NCBI GenBank assembly: GCA_964581505.1
Contig: CAZOOR010000007.1
Location: forward strand, 1 to 64,000
Reading direction: 5' to 3'
Source of the DNA: CAZOOR01 sp964581505
GTDB taxonomy: Bacteria > Bacteroidota > Ignavibacteria > Kapaibacteriales > UBA2268
Length of the DNA stretch: 64,000 bases
Both the position numbers and the translations under genes were made by a program. The notes under the pieces are model-generated. The model was given only the letters and a program-made list of their open reading frames with translations. It searched no databases and was not told where the DNA came from. Positions 45,614 to 55,142 of this stretch are shown one piece after another (within the stretch, counting starts at the first letter, position 1; each line of letters opens with the position of its first letter).

Positions 45614-46372
45614 TTATTTAGCATTAACTTCATTTTTTATCCAATCGTATCCTTTTTCTTCGAGTTCATAGGCAAGTTCTTTTGTGCCGGATTTAACAAT
45701 TCTTCCGTCAAACATAACGTGAACAACATCGGGAATTATATAATCAAGCAATCTCTGATAATGAGTAATAACAACAAATGCGTTATCCTTGTTCCTTAAT
45801 TTATTGACGCCACCGGCAACAATCCGCAGAGCATCAATATCCAAGCCTGAATCCGTTTCGTCCATTATTGATAGACGCGGTTCCAGCATTGCCATCTGAA
45901 ATATCTCATTACGCTTTTTCTCGCCACCGGAAAACCCCTCATTGACGGAACGATTAAGAAAACTTTTATCCATTTCGACTAATTTCGCCTTCTGCTTCAT
46001 CAATTGTAAAAAGTCCATTGCATCAAGCGGTTCGAGCTTCCTATGTTTTCTCACTTCGTTTACGGCAGTCTTCATAAAATTAGCATTACTGACACCAGGA
46101 ATTTCCACAGGATATTGAAAAGCAAGGAATAAACCCTCTCTTGCCCTATCCTCAGGTGATAAATCGAATAAATTTTTACCGAGAAATTCTACTTCGCCCT
46201 CGACTTCATAGCCTTCGCGTCCGGTCAATACATTGGCAAGCGTGCTTTTACCCGTGCCGTTGGGTCCCATTATTGCATGAATTTCGCCGGGGTTTACTTC
46301 CAAATTGAAGCCCTTTAATATTTGTTTGCCGGCTATTGATGCTTTCAAATCTTTTATTTTTAATATTGTCAT
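45614..46372 (-). CDS. sufC: SufC ABC-type ATPase
   Basis: The 252-residue cytoplasmic ATPase powers SufBCD scaffold rearrangement. Motifs are Walker A GPNGTGKST (near residue 36), signature FSGGEKKR (near 148), and Walker B LSIMDETDSGLD (near 168), the last with the SufC-type D-loop. It has no membrane domain, and the flanking genes are sufB and sufD, which fixes identity. It lies 36 bases downstream of sufB. Confidence 0.96.
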   Translation of the reverse strand: MTILKIKDLKASIAGKQILKGFNLEVNPGEIHAIMGPNGTGKSTLANVLTGREGYEVEGEVEFLGKNLFDLSPEDRAREGLFLAFQYPVEIPGVSNANFMKTAVNEVRKHRKLEPLDAMDFLQLMKQKAKLVEMDKSFLNRSVNEGFSGGEKKRNEIFQMAMLEPRLSIMDETDSGLDIDALRIVAGGVNKLRNKDNAFVVITHYQRLLDYIIPDVVHVMFDGRIVKSGTKELAYELEEKGYDWIKNEVNAK

Positions 46373-46408
46373 TGTTAAAACCTAAGTAATTAATCTTCCT
46401 GTTAATAA

Positions 46409-47857
46409 TTATCCTACACTGCCCTCAAGCGTTATCGCAAGGAGCTTCTGCGCCTCAACGGCAAATTCCATAGGTAGCTGTTTCAGTACCTCGCGGCTAA
46501 ATCCGTTGACAATCAATCCTACTGCATCTTCGGTTGAAATACCTCTTTGGTTGCAATATGATAAAATATCTTCGGAAATCTTAGATGTCGTTGCTTCGTG
46601 TTCCACTGTTGCCGATTTGTTGCCCGACTCAATATATGGAAAAGTATGAGCGCCGCATTTGTCGCCAATTAATAGGGAGTCGCATTGAGAATAATTTTTT
46701 GCATTCTCGGCACTTTTGCTGATTTTGACCAACCCACGATAGCTGTTCTGGCTTTTACCTGCCGAAATACCTTTGGATACAATACGACTTTTCGTATTCT
46801 TGCCGATATGTAGCATCTTTGTACCCGTATCGGCTTGCTGATAATTGCTTGTCAGCGCAACGGAATAGAATTCTCCAACAGAATTATCACCCTTCAATAT
46901 GCAGCTGGGGTATTTCCAAGTAATAGCGGAACCTGTCTCGACTTGTGTCCAAGATATTTTAGAATTATCACCTTTGCAAATACCGCGTTTGGTTACAAAA
47001 TTATAAATTCCGCCTTTTCCTTCTTTATCTCCCGGATACCAATTCTGCACTGTGGAATATTTGACTTCCGCATTCTTGTTTGCTATAATTTCCACTATTG
47101 CCGCATGGAGCTGGTTCTCATCTCGCATTGGTGCGGTGCAACCCTCCAAGTAACTAACATAAGCATCGTCATCGGCAACAATTAATGTTCGCTCGAACTG
47201 TCCTGTTTCCGATGCGTTTATTCTGAAATATGTCGAAAGTTCCATAGGGCTTCTTACGCCCTTGGGTATATAACAGAACGAGCCGTCACTAAATACAGCG
47301 GAGTTCAATGCCGCAAAATAATTGTCCGTGTAGGGTACCACACTTCCGAGATATTTCTCAATCAAATCGGGATGCTCGCGTATGGCTTCACTCATTGAAC
47401 AAAATATAATGCCCAGCTCGGCGAGTTTACCCTTAAAAGTGGTTGCAACGGAAACACTGTCCAAAACAGCATCAACGGCAACCCCTGCAAGTAGTTTCTG
47501 CTCTTCGAGAGGAATACCCAATTTGTCAAAAGTATCCTTGATTTCGGGGTCTATTTCATCTAAACTTTTTGGCTTGTTGTCATTAGATTTTGGTGCGGCG
47601 TAATAATAAAGGTCTTGATAGTTAATCGGTTTATAGTGCAACTTTGCCCAATGCGGTTCTTCCATTTTCTTCCAATATTCAAATGCTTTCAATCTGTACT
47701 TCAGCATAAATTCCGGTTCTTCCTTCTTCATCGAAATAAATCTGACGATGTCTTCGTTCAGACCCTTAGGAGCAAATTCCTGCTCAATACTTGACGAAAA
47801 CCCGAATTCATAGTCTTTATCTGCTAAATCTTTGACATATTTATTGTCATCTGGCAT
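46409..47857 (-). CDS. sufB: Fe-S assembly scaffold subunit SufB
   Basis: The 482-residue core scaffold subunit binds the nascent Fe-S cluster. Conserved motifs include YIPKGVRSPMELSTYFRIN (about residues 197-215), EGCTAPM near 239, SKGISAGKSQNSYRG near 364 and NYSQCDSLLIGDKCGAHT near 390, with the active cysteine in SQCDSL. The start overlaps the stop of the Rrf2 regulator gene by 11 bases, so the regulator and operon share a transcript. It heads sufBCDS-U-T. Confidence 0.97.
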   Translation of the reverse strand: MPDDNKYVKDLADKDYEFGFSSSIEQEFAPKGLNEDIVRFISMKKEEPEFMLKYRLKAFEYWKKMEEPHWAKLHYKPINYQDLYYYAAPKSNDNKPKSLDEIDPEIKDTFDKLGIPLEEQKLLAGVAVDAVLDSVSVATTFKGKLAELGIIFCSMSEAIREHPDLIEKYLGSVVPYTDNYFAALNSAVFSDGSFCYIPKGVRSPMELSTYFRINASETGQFERTLIVADDDAYVSYLEGCTAPMRDENQLHAAIVEIIANKNAEVKYSTVQNWYPGDKEGKGGIYNFVTKRGICKGDNSKISWTQVETGSAITWKYPSCILKGDNSVGEFYSVALTSNYQQADTGTKMLHIGKNTKSRIVSKGISAGKSQNSYRGLVKISKSAENAKNYSQCDSLLIGDKCGAHTFPYIESGNKSATVEHEATTSKISEDILSYCNQRGISTEDAVGLIVNGFSREVLKQLPMEFAVEAQKLLAITLEGSVG

Positions 47858-48305
47858 AATTCACCTTAATAATTTCATTTTCACAGGAGCCGCTTTGCTT
47901 AGTTTCTTTGGCTATTTCCGCAATGGAAGTATCAGAAAATATTTTGTCTATTTTCGATTGCAAATTATATAGCGGCGTTTTAATTGTACATATCTTTGCT
48001 TTCTCGCAACTATCGCCTTTTGGTTCTAAACATTCGACAATTGCTTTTTTATCTTCGAGCGAATCAATAATATCGTAAAGAGAAATCTTTTCGGGATTTC
48101 GGGCTAACTTGTAACCGCCCCGAACTCCCTTCTGCGAAACTACAATTCCGGTTTTGAGCAATGCCTGCAAAGTCTTGGAGAGAAAGTCGAAAGATAAATC
48201 CATTGAGTCGGAAATTTCCTTGACGGAGACCAGACGCTCGAATTCTCTCGCCATAAACTGTGTGGCGATTATTCCGTATTCAGCTCTTCGTGATATTCTT
48301 AACAT
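47847..48305 (-). CDS. Rrf2-family transcriptional regulator of the SUF operon
   Basis: The 152-residue protein has an N-terminal winged helix (RRAEYGIIATQFMAREF and SVKEISDSMDLSFDFLSKTLQ) and a C-terminal cysteine cluster, CLEPKGDSCEKAKIC, in a CX7CX5C spacing, close to the Fe-S-binding cluster of IscR. It probably senses Fe-S or redox state and autoregulates the operon that begins with it. Its stop overlaps sufB. It is divergent from mutS with about 140 bases between start codons. Confidence 0.9.
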   Translation of the reverse strand: MLRISRRAEYGIIATQFMAREFERLVSVKEISDSMDLSFDFLSKTLQALLKTGIVVSQKGVRGGYKLARNPEKISLYDIIDSLEDKKAIVECLEPKGDSCEKAKICTIKTPLYNLQSKIDKIFSDTSIAEIAKETKQSGSCENEIIKVNYAR

Positions 48306-48413
48306 AATTTGTACTCTATTTAATTAATCGAAATCCAAGACGAGAACTAAATAAGACTATTGCACTCCTATATATTTTTTTCAACATTTATTTTCTGTAT
48401 ATTTATAAACTTT

Positions 48414-48421
48414 TATTTTTG
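48414..48421 (+). promoter_or_regulatory. Candidate promoter box for mutS
   Basis: TATTTTTG matches the TAnnTTTG -7 consensus and is identical to the lipM-like promoter box at 9743. It lies 26 bases before the mutS ATG, almost the same spacing. No obvious -33 box is seen. Confidence 0.4.
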
Positions 48422-48447
48422 TAATTTCATTATTGAGTTTTATTAAA

Positions 48448-51093
48448 ATGGCGTCAAAACAAACTCCGCTTACGCGGCAGTACACACAGATAAAAAATAA
48501 ATACCCGGATACAGTGCTACTGTTTCGCTTGGGTGATTTCTTCGAGACATTTAATGAAGATGCTGTTATTACTTCCAAAGTTTGCGGTATCACATTGACA
48601 AAGCGAAACAATGGTGCCGCCGGCGAAATGCCCCTTGCAGGATTCCCTCATCATCAGCTTGATAATTATCTGCCAAAACTTGTACGTGCGGGTTATCGGG
48701 TTGCTGTTTGCGAACAGCTCGAAGACCCCAAACGTGCAAAAGGTATTGTTCGCCGCGATGTGGTGGAAGTCGTTACTCCCGGCGCCGCACTCTACGACAA
48801 ATTGTTGGATACAAAGAAAAATAATTATCTTGCCGCTGTTAATCTCGGCAAAGTTCGCAACTATTACTATGCAGGCTTGGCTTTTACCGACATTTCGACA
48901 GGCGAGTTCTTTGTTTGTGAAACCGATATTACTCAAATTGCCGATATAATCGAATCATTTGCACCTGCTGAAATTTTGATTAATAAATCTTTCAAATCGG
49001 AACTGCTTGAAATAATTGATAATCTTTCATACCAGCCGGCTGTAAATAAAATTGAAGCATGGATTTTCGATGATGAATTTGCTCGCGAAGCCCTGACAGA
49101 GCAATTCGGTACATTAAGCCTGAAAGGATTTGGTATTGAGGAGTTTCGCATAGCCGTTGCATCTGCGGGCTGTATCCTTCATTATTTGAAAGAGACACAG
49201 AAAGGAACTTTAAAGCAAATAAAAACAATATCTTCATATAATCCTTCGGAATATATGTTGCTTGATTTTGCTACCCGCCGCAATCTGGAAATTACTTTCT
49301 CTATGCAGGATAATTCAAAGGACGGAACTTTGATTAGCATTCTGGACAAGACGGCTACACCTATGGGTGGTAGATTATTCAAAAAATGGATTGCACAGCC
49401 ACTCATTAAATTGGAACAAATCAAACGAAGGCTCGAAGCCGTTAAACTTATTATCAATAACAGTTTGTTAGAGGGCTTAAAATACGAACTGTCCCAAATC
49501 GGTGATATTGAGCGGCTTATATCAAAAATTTGTACTGCACGCGCTAATCCGCGTGATGTCGTCTCGCTCAAGCATAGTATCGGAAGAATTCCGGAACTGA
49601 AAAATGTACTTGCAAATATGCCCAAATCGGAACTTGCAAACCTGCGAGACGAACTTGATGATTTACAGGAAATTTATGATTTGATTGATACAACCGTACT
49701 TGATGACCCTAGCTCACAAACAGGTTCGGGTTCTGTTTTCCGTAGCGGATATAACTCTGATTTGGATAAGTATATCGAAGCAAAATTTTCCGGTAAAAAC
49801 TGGCTGGCTGATTATAAGGAAAAAGAACGTGATAGGACAAATATTCCTTCACTAAAAATAGGGTTCAACAATGTGTTCGGATATTATATCGAAGTTTCAA
49901 ATGCACATAAAAACAAAATCCCCGAGGACTACCAACGAAAGCAAACTCTGACAAATGCAGAACGATATATAACGCCCGAGTTAAAGGAATTTGAATCTAA
50001 GATATTAAATGCAGAGGAAAAAATATCCGAACTGGAACAATCGTTGTTTGCCGAACTACTTATGAAGCTCGCCCTCTTCACAAATCAAATTCAGCAAAAT
50101 GCCTTTTTAATCGCTCGGATTGATTCGTTGTATAGCTTTGCTGTTGCTTCTGTGGAGTACGGTTATGTCGAACCTTCAGTCGATGATTCTAAAATAATAG
50201 AAATTGATGAAGGGCGACATCCTGTTGTCGAACGTCTATTGCCTATTGGTGAGCATTTTCAGACTAACTCTACATTGTTTGCTCCTGACGGCGATATTAT
50301 TCATATAATCACCGGTCCGAATATGGCTGGGAAATCTTGCTATTTGCGTCAAGTAGGTCTAATTGTTTTTCTTGCTCAAATCGGGTGCTTTGTTCCGGCA
50401 AAGAAAGCCCGTATCGGTATTGTTGATAGGATATTTACTCGTGTCGGGGCGCAGGATAATATCACTGCCGGCGAAAGTACTTTTCTTGTTGAAATGCAGG
50501 AAGCCGCAAATATTATGAATAATGCAACGGAACGTAGCCTTATTTTGCTTGATGAAGTTGGACGCGGTACTGCCACATTCGATGGTATTTCCATTGCTTG
50601 GGCAATTACAGAGTATATTCATAACAAACTGAGTGCAAAAACTCTATTTGCAACCCATTATCACGAACTGAACGAACTCGCCGATAGGTACGAAAATATT
50701 GCAAATTATAAAATTGATGTACGTGAAGCAGACGGAAAATTGATGTTTACACACCAAGTCAAGAAAGGTGGTACCGACCATTCATTTGGTATTCACGTGG
50801 CACAAATGGCGGGATTGCCTTATGATGTCATTATGCGTGCATCTGAAATAATGAAAACTCTTGAAGCCGCCGGCACTGATGTCGAGCAAAATGATGTGAA
50901 ATTAAAAGGTGTGAAAACATCGGTTATTGAAACAAAAAAGAGTAAAAGAATTCCCTCCCAGCTTGCTATCTTTGAAATCAAAGACGATGAGTTGAGGGAA
51001 CGAATACTCAATCTCGATATTAATCACATTACTCCTTTGCAAGCCTTGCAAATTCTTTCGGAAATGCACAAAGATTTAAGAAAGAAAAAATAA
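48448..51093 (+). CDS. mutS: DNA mismatch repair protein MutS
   Basis: The ATG at 48448 gives 881 residues; a TTG-start frame to 48433 is unnecessary. The protein detects mismatches through the Phe-x-Glu site in FRLGDFFETF (near residue 30) and has the MutS core and clamp domains. The ATPase domain has GPNMAGKSCYLRQ (Walker A, near 623), ESTFLVEMQE and DEVGRGTATFDG. A C-terminal helix-turn-helix region ends in QALQILSEM. Length is normal for bacterial MutS1. It is followed after four bases by a YgjP-type peptidase gene. Confidence 0.97.
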   Translation: MASKQTPLTRQYTQIKNKYPDTVLLFRLGDFFETFNEDAVITSKVCGITLTKRNNGAAGEMPLAGFPHHQLDNYLPKLVRAGYRVAVCEQLEDPKRAKGIVRRDVVEVVTPGAALYDKLLDTKKNNYLAAVNLGKVRNYYYAGLAFTDISTGEFFVCETDITQIADIIESFAPAEILINKSFKSELLEIIDNLSYQPAVNKIEAWIFDDEFAREALTEQFGTLSLKGFGIEEFRIAVASAGCILHYLKETQKGTLKQIKTISSYNPSEYMLLDFATRRNLEITFSMQDNSKDGTLISILDKTATPMGGRLFKKWIAQPLIKLEQIKRRLEAVKLIINNSLLEGLKYELSQIGDIERLISKICTARANPRDVVSLKHSIGRIPELKNVLANMPKSELANLRDELDDLQEIYDLIDTTVLDDPSSQTGSGSVFRSGYNSDLDKYIEAKFSGKNWLADYKEKERDRTNIPSLKIGFNNVFGYYIEVSNAHKNKIPEDYQRKQTLTNAERYITPELKEFESKILNAEEKISELEQSLFAELLMKLALFTNQIQQNAFLIARIDSLYSFAVASVEYGYVEPSVDDSKIIEIDEGRHPVVERLLPIGEHFQTNSTLFAPDGDIIHIITGPNMAGKSCYLRQVGLIVFLAQIGCFVPAKKARIGIVDRIFTRVGAQDNITAGESTFLVEMQEAANIMNNATERSLILLDEVGRGTATFDGISIAWAITEYIHNKLSAKTLFATHYHELNELADRYENIANYKIDVREADGKLMFTHQVKKGGTDHSFGIHVAQMAGLPYDVIMRASEIMKTLEAAGTDVEQNDVKLKGVKTSVIETKKSKRIPSQLAIFEIKDDELRERILNLDINHITPLQALQILSEMHKDLRKKK

Positions 51094-51097
51094 TTCT

Positions 51098-51796
51098 ATG
51101 CAGAGACTCTTTGATGATATTATTGAAATCGATGAACTAATTAGGTCGCACCGGCGGACTATTTCAATTATGATTGATAGAGATGCTAAAATTATTGTTC
51201 GCGCTCCTTTGAACTTATCCGAGAAATATATTAAGGATTTTATTAACGAGAAAAAGAAATGGATTAATGAAAAGCGAAGAGAAGTATTGGAACAGAAGAA
51301 AAAAAGAAAGAAAAGAAAGTTCGTCAGTGGTGAAAAATTTCTTTTTCTCGGCGAGGAATACCCGCTTTATTTCGAGAAAAATCCGAAACAACAGTTTTCA
51401 TTTTCTATGGAAAATAAGAAATTTATTATTGATGAGGGATTTAAGGAATACGCCGAAGTTTTATTTATCCAATGGTATAAACTGGCGGCAAAAGGAATTA
51501 TTCAAGAAAAATTGAATGCAATTTCCGGTGCAGTAGGGATTAAATATAATTCGATGAAAATTACTTCAGCCAAAAAGCGCTGGGGTTCTTGCTCCGGTAA
51601 AAAAAATCTGAATTTTAGCTACCGATTAATCCTTGCACCCGAGTTTGTTGTTAACTATGTTATTATTCACGAATTGGCTCATACAATCGAAATGAACCAC
51701 AGTAAAAAATTTTGGAAAATTGTCGAAAGTATATATCCCGATTACAAAAAAGCGGAGGAATGGCTCAAAAAAAATGTTTATACTCTTGACTTCTAA
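51098..51796 (+). CDS. YgjP-type (DUF45) metallopeptidase-like protein
   Basis: The 232-residue protein has a basic, Lys/Arg-rich middle (about residues 50-73) and a zinc site HELAHTIEMNHSKKFW (near 187-202), with the HExxH pattern and the downstream His of the WLM/YgjP family. KRWGSCS (near 161) is another family marker. It is probably a cytoplasmic zinc protease. It lies four bases after mutS, so it is likely co-transcribed with it. Its stop overlaps the stop of the next, leftward gene. Confidence 0.9.
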   Translation: MQRLFDDIIEIDELIRSHRRTISIMIDRDAKIIVRAPLNLSEKYIKDFINEKKKWINEKRREVLEQKKKRKKRKFVSGEKFLFLGEEYPLYFEKNPKQQFSFSMENKKFIIDEGFKEYAEVLFIQWYKLAAKGIIQEKLNAISGAVGIKYNSMKITSAKKRWGSCSGKKNLNFSYRLILAPEFVVNYVIIHELAHTIEMNHSKKFWKIVESIYPDYKKAEEWLKKNVYTLDF

Positions 51797-52284
51797 TGCG
51801 TTTGTTTGCTACGTATTTTCACAAAAACAATCTTCATATTTTTATAGTTACACTTTTCGCAAAAACGAAATGAATGCCACAATTTAATATAACCTTTGTT
51901 CAATGCAACTACTGATATTAAATCGCCCTCCTTGAACTCGCTTAAATCAAATTCAAATGTTCCGTCAGAATTAATATGTCCCTCAACTTTGAGGTAGTTT
52001 TCACCTTTTCCATCGGGAGCAAAACGGCTGTAATCTCTGAATAGCAGTAGTTTGATACTATCCAATTCCTCCGGTTTTACTGTAGGAAAATACAACTTTC
52101 CCGTATCGGGCGAGAGTATGGACATTGACCAAGGCGGCGCATCTGCTCTTACATAAAATGTCCCTGTCATTTTTTTGTCTTTGCACTCGTTTTGCAAGGT
52201 GAATGCAAATAGTAGAGACATTATAAGTATAAAAAGTTTACTATTCTTATATAACTTTCTATGATTTGTTTTTATGCTATTCAC
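51793..52284 (-). CDS. Exported small protein of unknown function
   Basis: The 163-residue product has a basic N-terminus followed by a hydrophobic segment (about residues 16-30, LFILIMSLLFAFTL). The mature part contains a beta-rich domain and a CEKC motif near residue 143, which could bind metal or form a disulfide. No family is recognised. It converges on the YgjP-type gene with stops overlapping in CTAA. Orientation and length are supported mainly by the signal segment and open frame. Confidence 0.55.
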   Translation of the reverse strand: MNSIKTNHRKLYKNSKLFILIMSLLFAFTLQNECKDKKMTGTFYVRADAPPWSMSILSPDTGKLYFPTVKPEELDSIKLLLFRDYSRFAPDGKGENYLKVEGHINSDGTFEFDLSEFKEGDLISVVALNKGYIKLWHSFRFCEKCNYKNMKIVFVKIRSKQTH

Positions 52285-52418
52285 AATTAAACCTAATATT
52301 AATTTTGTAAAACAAGAAAAATCAATTAAATTGAAACCTACTTATTATATCAACGTATAATTTAACAATTATTATCTAAATATTGGCAAAAACTGTTTTA
52401 TTAATGAAAGAGGAAAGT

Positions 52419-53492
52419 ATGAAAAAATTATCAACACTATCAATTATTTTGATTGTTTTGGCATTGCTGCCAATATCAATTTTTGCACAGGGCAATATAC
52501 AAATGAAGCCCGAAAAAAAGCAACCGAAAATCAAAATGGAGCCGGTTAAAAAACAACCGAAAATTAAGATGAAACCGGTTAATCCAAAGCCTAATGTTAA
52601 AATGAAACCGGTAAATGAAGAACCTACAACTCCGCAAATTAAACGAGCGGATACAAAAAACGACACTCTTTTTGTTCAATATTTAGGTGTTGATACAAAA
52701 ATTTGGAAAACGGTGCGTCCGGCTATTCAGCTCTTTTTCCTTCGTTCCAAGCCGAGTCTGCTTGATGAAGCACATAAAGATTATAATAATCCGTTCATAG
52801 GAGAATTTGCCCGAGCAAATGCAGGGGAAATCAAACTCGGTACTGTAATTCAAAAATGGATAAATATTGACGAAGCAATTGCAAAATATGGTTTTTCCGG
52901 TCTTTTCTTCAAATATATGGGACCAAATGAGTATATGGCAAATTCGCCCGACAGAGACCAATATAATTTGAAACTCATACAAGGCGGTGTGTCGAGTACA
53001 AGCGGCTATGGTTACCAAGCAAAAGATTCTTGGTTCGGTATTTACCTATATACCGGTGGCGGGTTCAATTGGTCTGATGTCAGTTATACGATAGCTACAG
53101 GTGGCGATAGAACAAGTAACGAAGCACTTAATACATTTGACGATGGTATTCGCTTCGGGCAGACTTGGGAATCGGGTTTGAGAATATCCTTAATTGGACC
53201 ATTAAATATTATTGGTGGCTTTGAGCAAAACATAATCTATCCAAGACACTTATTCTGGAAATGGGCAATATCAGGTTTGATTGAAGGTGTTAGTATCAGT
53301 TTGCTCGATGCTTTTGCTCACAGTATTATGCAATCTACTCCTGCCGCCGGACCTATCGTTAATTGGGCATTGAAGACAGGTGCTAATTTTTTAATATATC
53401 ATCTGAGAAGCAAGAATATGAACTGGCCCTTTGAGACTGCTCCGCCATTAGTGATTAATTCTTGGAAAATCGGGCTTTCATTGGAATTTTAG
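52419..53492 (+). CDS. Exported protein with Lys/Pro/Met tandem repeats and a beta-rich domain
   Basis: The ATG at 52419 is used because it gives a signal peptide ending SIFAQ (about residue 24) and follows a purine-rich AGGAAAG stretch. Residues 29-66 consist of about four tandem units of the form KPxxKxPKIKMxPV, a Lys/Pro/Met low-complexity linker. The remaining 280 residues are rich in aromatics and Gly (for example the WFGIYLYTGGGFNW strand) and end in LSLEF, typical of an outer-membrane barrel. It lies ten bases before the LolD-type ATPase gene. Function unknown. Confidence 0.65.
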   Translation: MKKLSTLSIILIVLALLPISIFAQGNIQMKPEKKQPKIKMEPVKKQPKIKMKPVNPKPNVKMKPVNEEPTTPQIKRADTKNDTLFVQYLGVDTKIWKTVRPAIQLFFLRSKPSLLDEAHKDYNNPFIGEFARANAGEIKLGTVIQKWINIDEAIAKYGFSGLFFKYMGPNEYMANSPDRDQYNLKLIQGGVSSTSGYGYQAKDSWFGIYLYTGGGFNWSDVSYTIATGGDRTSNEALNTFDDGIRFGQTWESGLRISLIGPLNIIGGFEQNIIYPRHLFWKWAISGLIEGVSISLLDAFAHSIMQSTPAAGPIVNWALKTGANFLIYHLRSKNMNWPFETAPPLVINSWKIGLSLEF

Positions 53493-53502
53493 AGTTTCTT
53501 GC

Positions 53503-54213
53503 GTGAATAATAATATTGTTATAGAAGCAGTCAATGTCGATAAATCGTATTCCTCTACGAAAGGAATAAATGCGATAGTATTAGATGATTTGAATCTTTC
53601 TCTTTACAGGGGACAGATGACTGCAATTATGGGACCCTCCGGTGTAGGAAAAAGTACTCTCCTACACCTGCTGGGTTCTCTTGCTCCTCCGGACGATGGC
53701 ACAATCCGACTTTTTGATGGTAATAAGGATATTGATTATAATAAGATTTCCAAAGATGAACTTGCGATTATTCGTAATAGAAAAATCGGTTTTATCTTTC
53801 AATTTTCGCATTTATTGCCGGAGTTCACAGCACTCGAAAATATTATGATACCTGCCCTAATTGCCGGTGATAGCAGAAGCACGGCAGAAAAAAAAGCTAA
53901 CGAACTTTTAAAATTAGTCGAAGTAGAACATCGCTCTAAGCATAAGCCGAAGGAACTGAGTGGGGGAGAGCAACAACGCATTGCAATTGCCAGAGCGATT
54001 ATCAATCAGCCTGTTCTTGTTATTGCAGACGAACCCACGGGCAATCTCGATTCGAAAAATGCCACTGCTGTTTTGAAATTATTGAACAATCTTAAAACGC
54101 AGAAAGGTATGACTATCGTTATTGCCACTCACAGCAAAGATGTTGCCGCAATGGCTGATAGGATATTAATTATGGGCAACGGAAAAATTGCTGATGATAG
54201 CAATAGCAATTAA
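53503..54213 (+). CDS. ABC transporter ATP-binding protein, LolD/MacB-like
   Basis: The 236-residue ATPase starts at GTG (53503); the next Met is well inside the domain, so GTG is required. Motifs are Walker A GPSGVGKST (near residue 42), a Q-loop region, signature LSGGEQQR (near 149) and Walker B VLVIADEPTGNLD (near 169), the last being typical of the LolD/MacB/FtsE group. No permease gene is adjacent. It follows an outer-membrane-type gene and its stop overlaps the fmt stop. LolD (lipoprotein release) is plausible but not proven. Confidence 0.88.
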   Translation: MNNNIVIEAVNVDKSYSSTKGINAIVLDDLNLSLYRGQMTAIMGPSGVGKSTLLHLLGSLAPPDDGTIRLFDGNKDIDYNKISKDELAIIRNRKIGFIFQFSHLLPEFTALENIMIPALIAGDSRSTAEKKANELLKLVEVEHRSKHKPKELSGGEQQRIAIARAIINQPVLVIADEPTGNLDSKNATAVLKLLNNLKTQKGMTIVIATHSKDVAAMADRILIMGNGKIADDSNSN

Positions 54214-55142
54214 TCGAAATGTCCATGCTTTTCGCCACGATACCCATTAAGAAATGCCTCCACATTTACGGGTTTTTTACCTTCCTGTTGTAGCTCCGTT
54301 ATTTTGATTGCACCATCACCACAGCATACATAGAAGCCTGTCTTTGTTATTTTATATTCACCCGGATTAAGTGAGATATGTCCGGCATGTTCGGCACGCA
54401 ATATTTTCAACATCTTGCCATTCCATTTGGTACGGCTACCCGGAAATGGTGAAAAACCGTTGATAAAATTTTTCACTTTATCCGAAGGCATAGTCCAATC
54501 AATTGTTGCTTGCGAAGGAAATAATTTAGGTGCGGGGCTTGCCTGTGAATCGTCCTGCTCCTTTAATTCATATTCACCGGATAATAGTAAATTGCAGGTA
54601 TCCAAGCCAATCTTTGCCGCACGTGGCATCATAATATTATGTAAATCGCCTGCTGTGCAGTCATTATGTAGATTAATTTTATCTTGTAGTAATATATTTC
54701 CTGTATCTACTTTTTCTTCAATTAAAAATGTAGTCAGTCCCGTCTTGCTTTCGCCATTGATAATTGCCCAATTTATCGGTGCCGCACCGCGATATTTTGG
54801 CAATAAACTTGCGTGAATATTGAATGTGCCTATGCTCGGTAGATTGAAAATGAGAGCGGGCAAAATTCGGAATGCAACAACTACTATTATATCAGGCTGA
54901 AAAGCGGCAAGTTCATTACGAAAATTCTCGTCTTTTAATTTTTCGGGTTGTAATAGAGGTATTCCCATTTCAATTGCCGCACTTTTTACAGCAGATGACT
55001 GCAATTTCCTGCCGCGTCCTTTGGGTTTATCGGGGATAGTAACAGCCGCCGCTACTCCCAATTCCTTATGAATCATTTCGAGTACGGGAACTGAAAATTC
55101 TGGCGTACCCATAAAAATAATATTCGGTTTATTTTTATCCAT
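54210..55142 (-). CDS. fmt: Methionyl-tRNA formyltransferase
   Basis: The 310-residue enzyme formylates initiator Met-tRNA using 10-formyltetrahydrofolate. The N-terminal IIFMGTPEFSVPVLE, the catalytic NIHASLLPKYRGAAPINWA (about residues 107-125) and KVDTGNILL (about 145) are all present. The C-terminal OB-fold tRNA-binding domain is intact. It overlaps dut at its start by eight bases and shares its stop region (TTAA) with the LolD-type gene. Length is standard. Confidence 0.97.
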   Translation of the reverse strand: MDKNKPNIIFMGTPEFSVPVLEMIHKELGVAAAVTIPDKPKGRGRKLQSSAVKSAAIEMGIPLLQPEKLKDENFRNELAAFQPDIIVVVAFRILPALIFNLPSIGTFNIHASLLPKYRGAAPINWAIINGESKTGLTTFLIEEKVDTGNILLQDKINLHNDCTAGDLHNIMMPRAAKIGLDTCNLLLSGEYELKEQDDSQASPAPKLFPSQATIDWTMPSDKVKNFINGFSPFPGSRTKWNGKMLKILRAEHAGHISLNPGEYKITKTGFYVCCGDGAIKITELQQEGKKPVNVEAFLNGYRGEKHGHFD

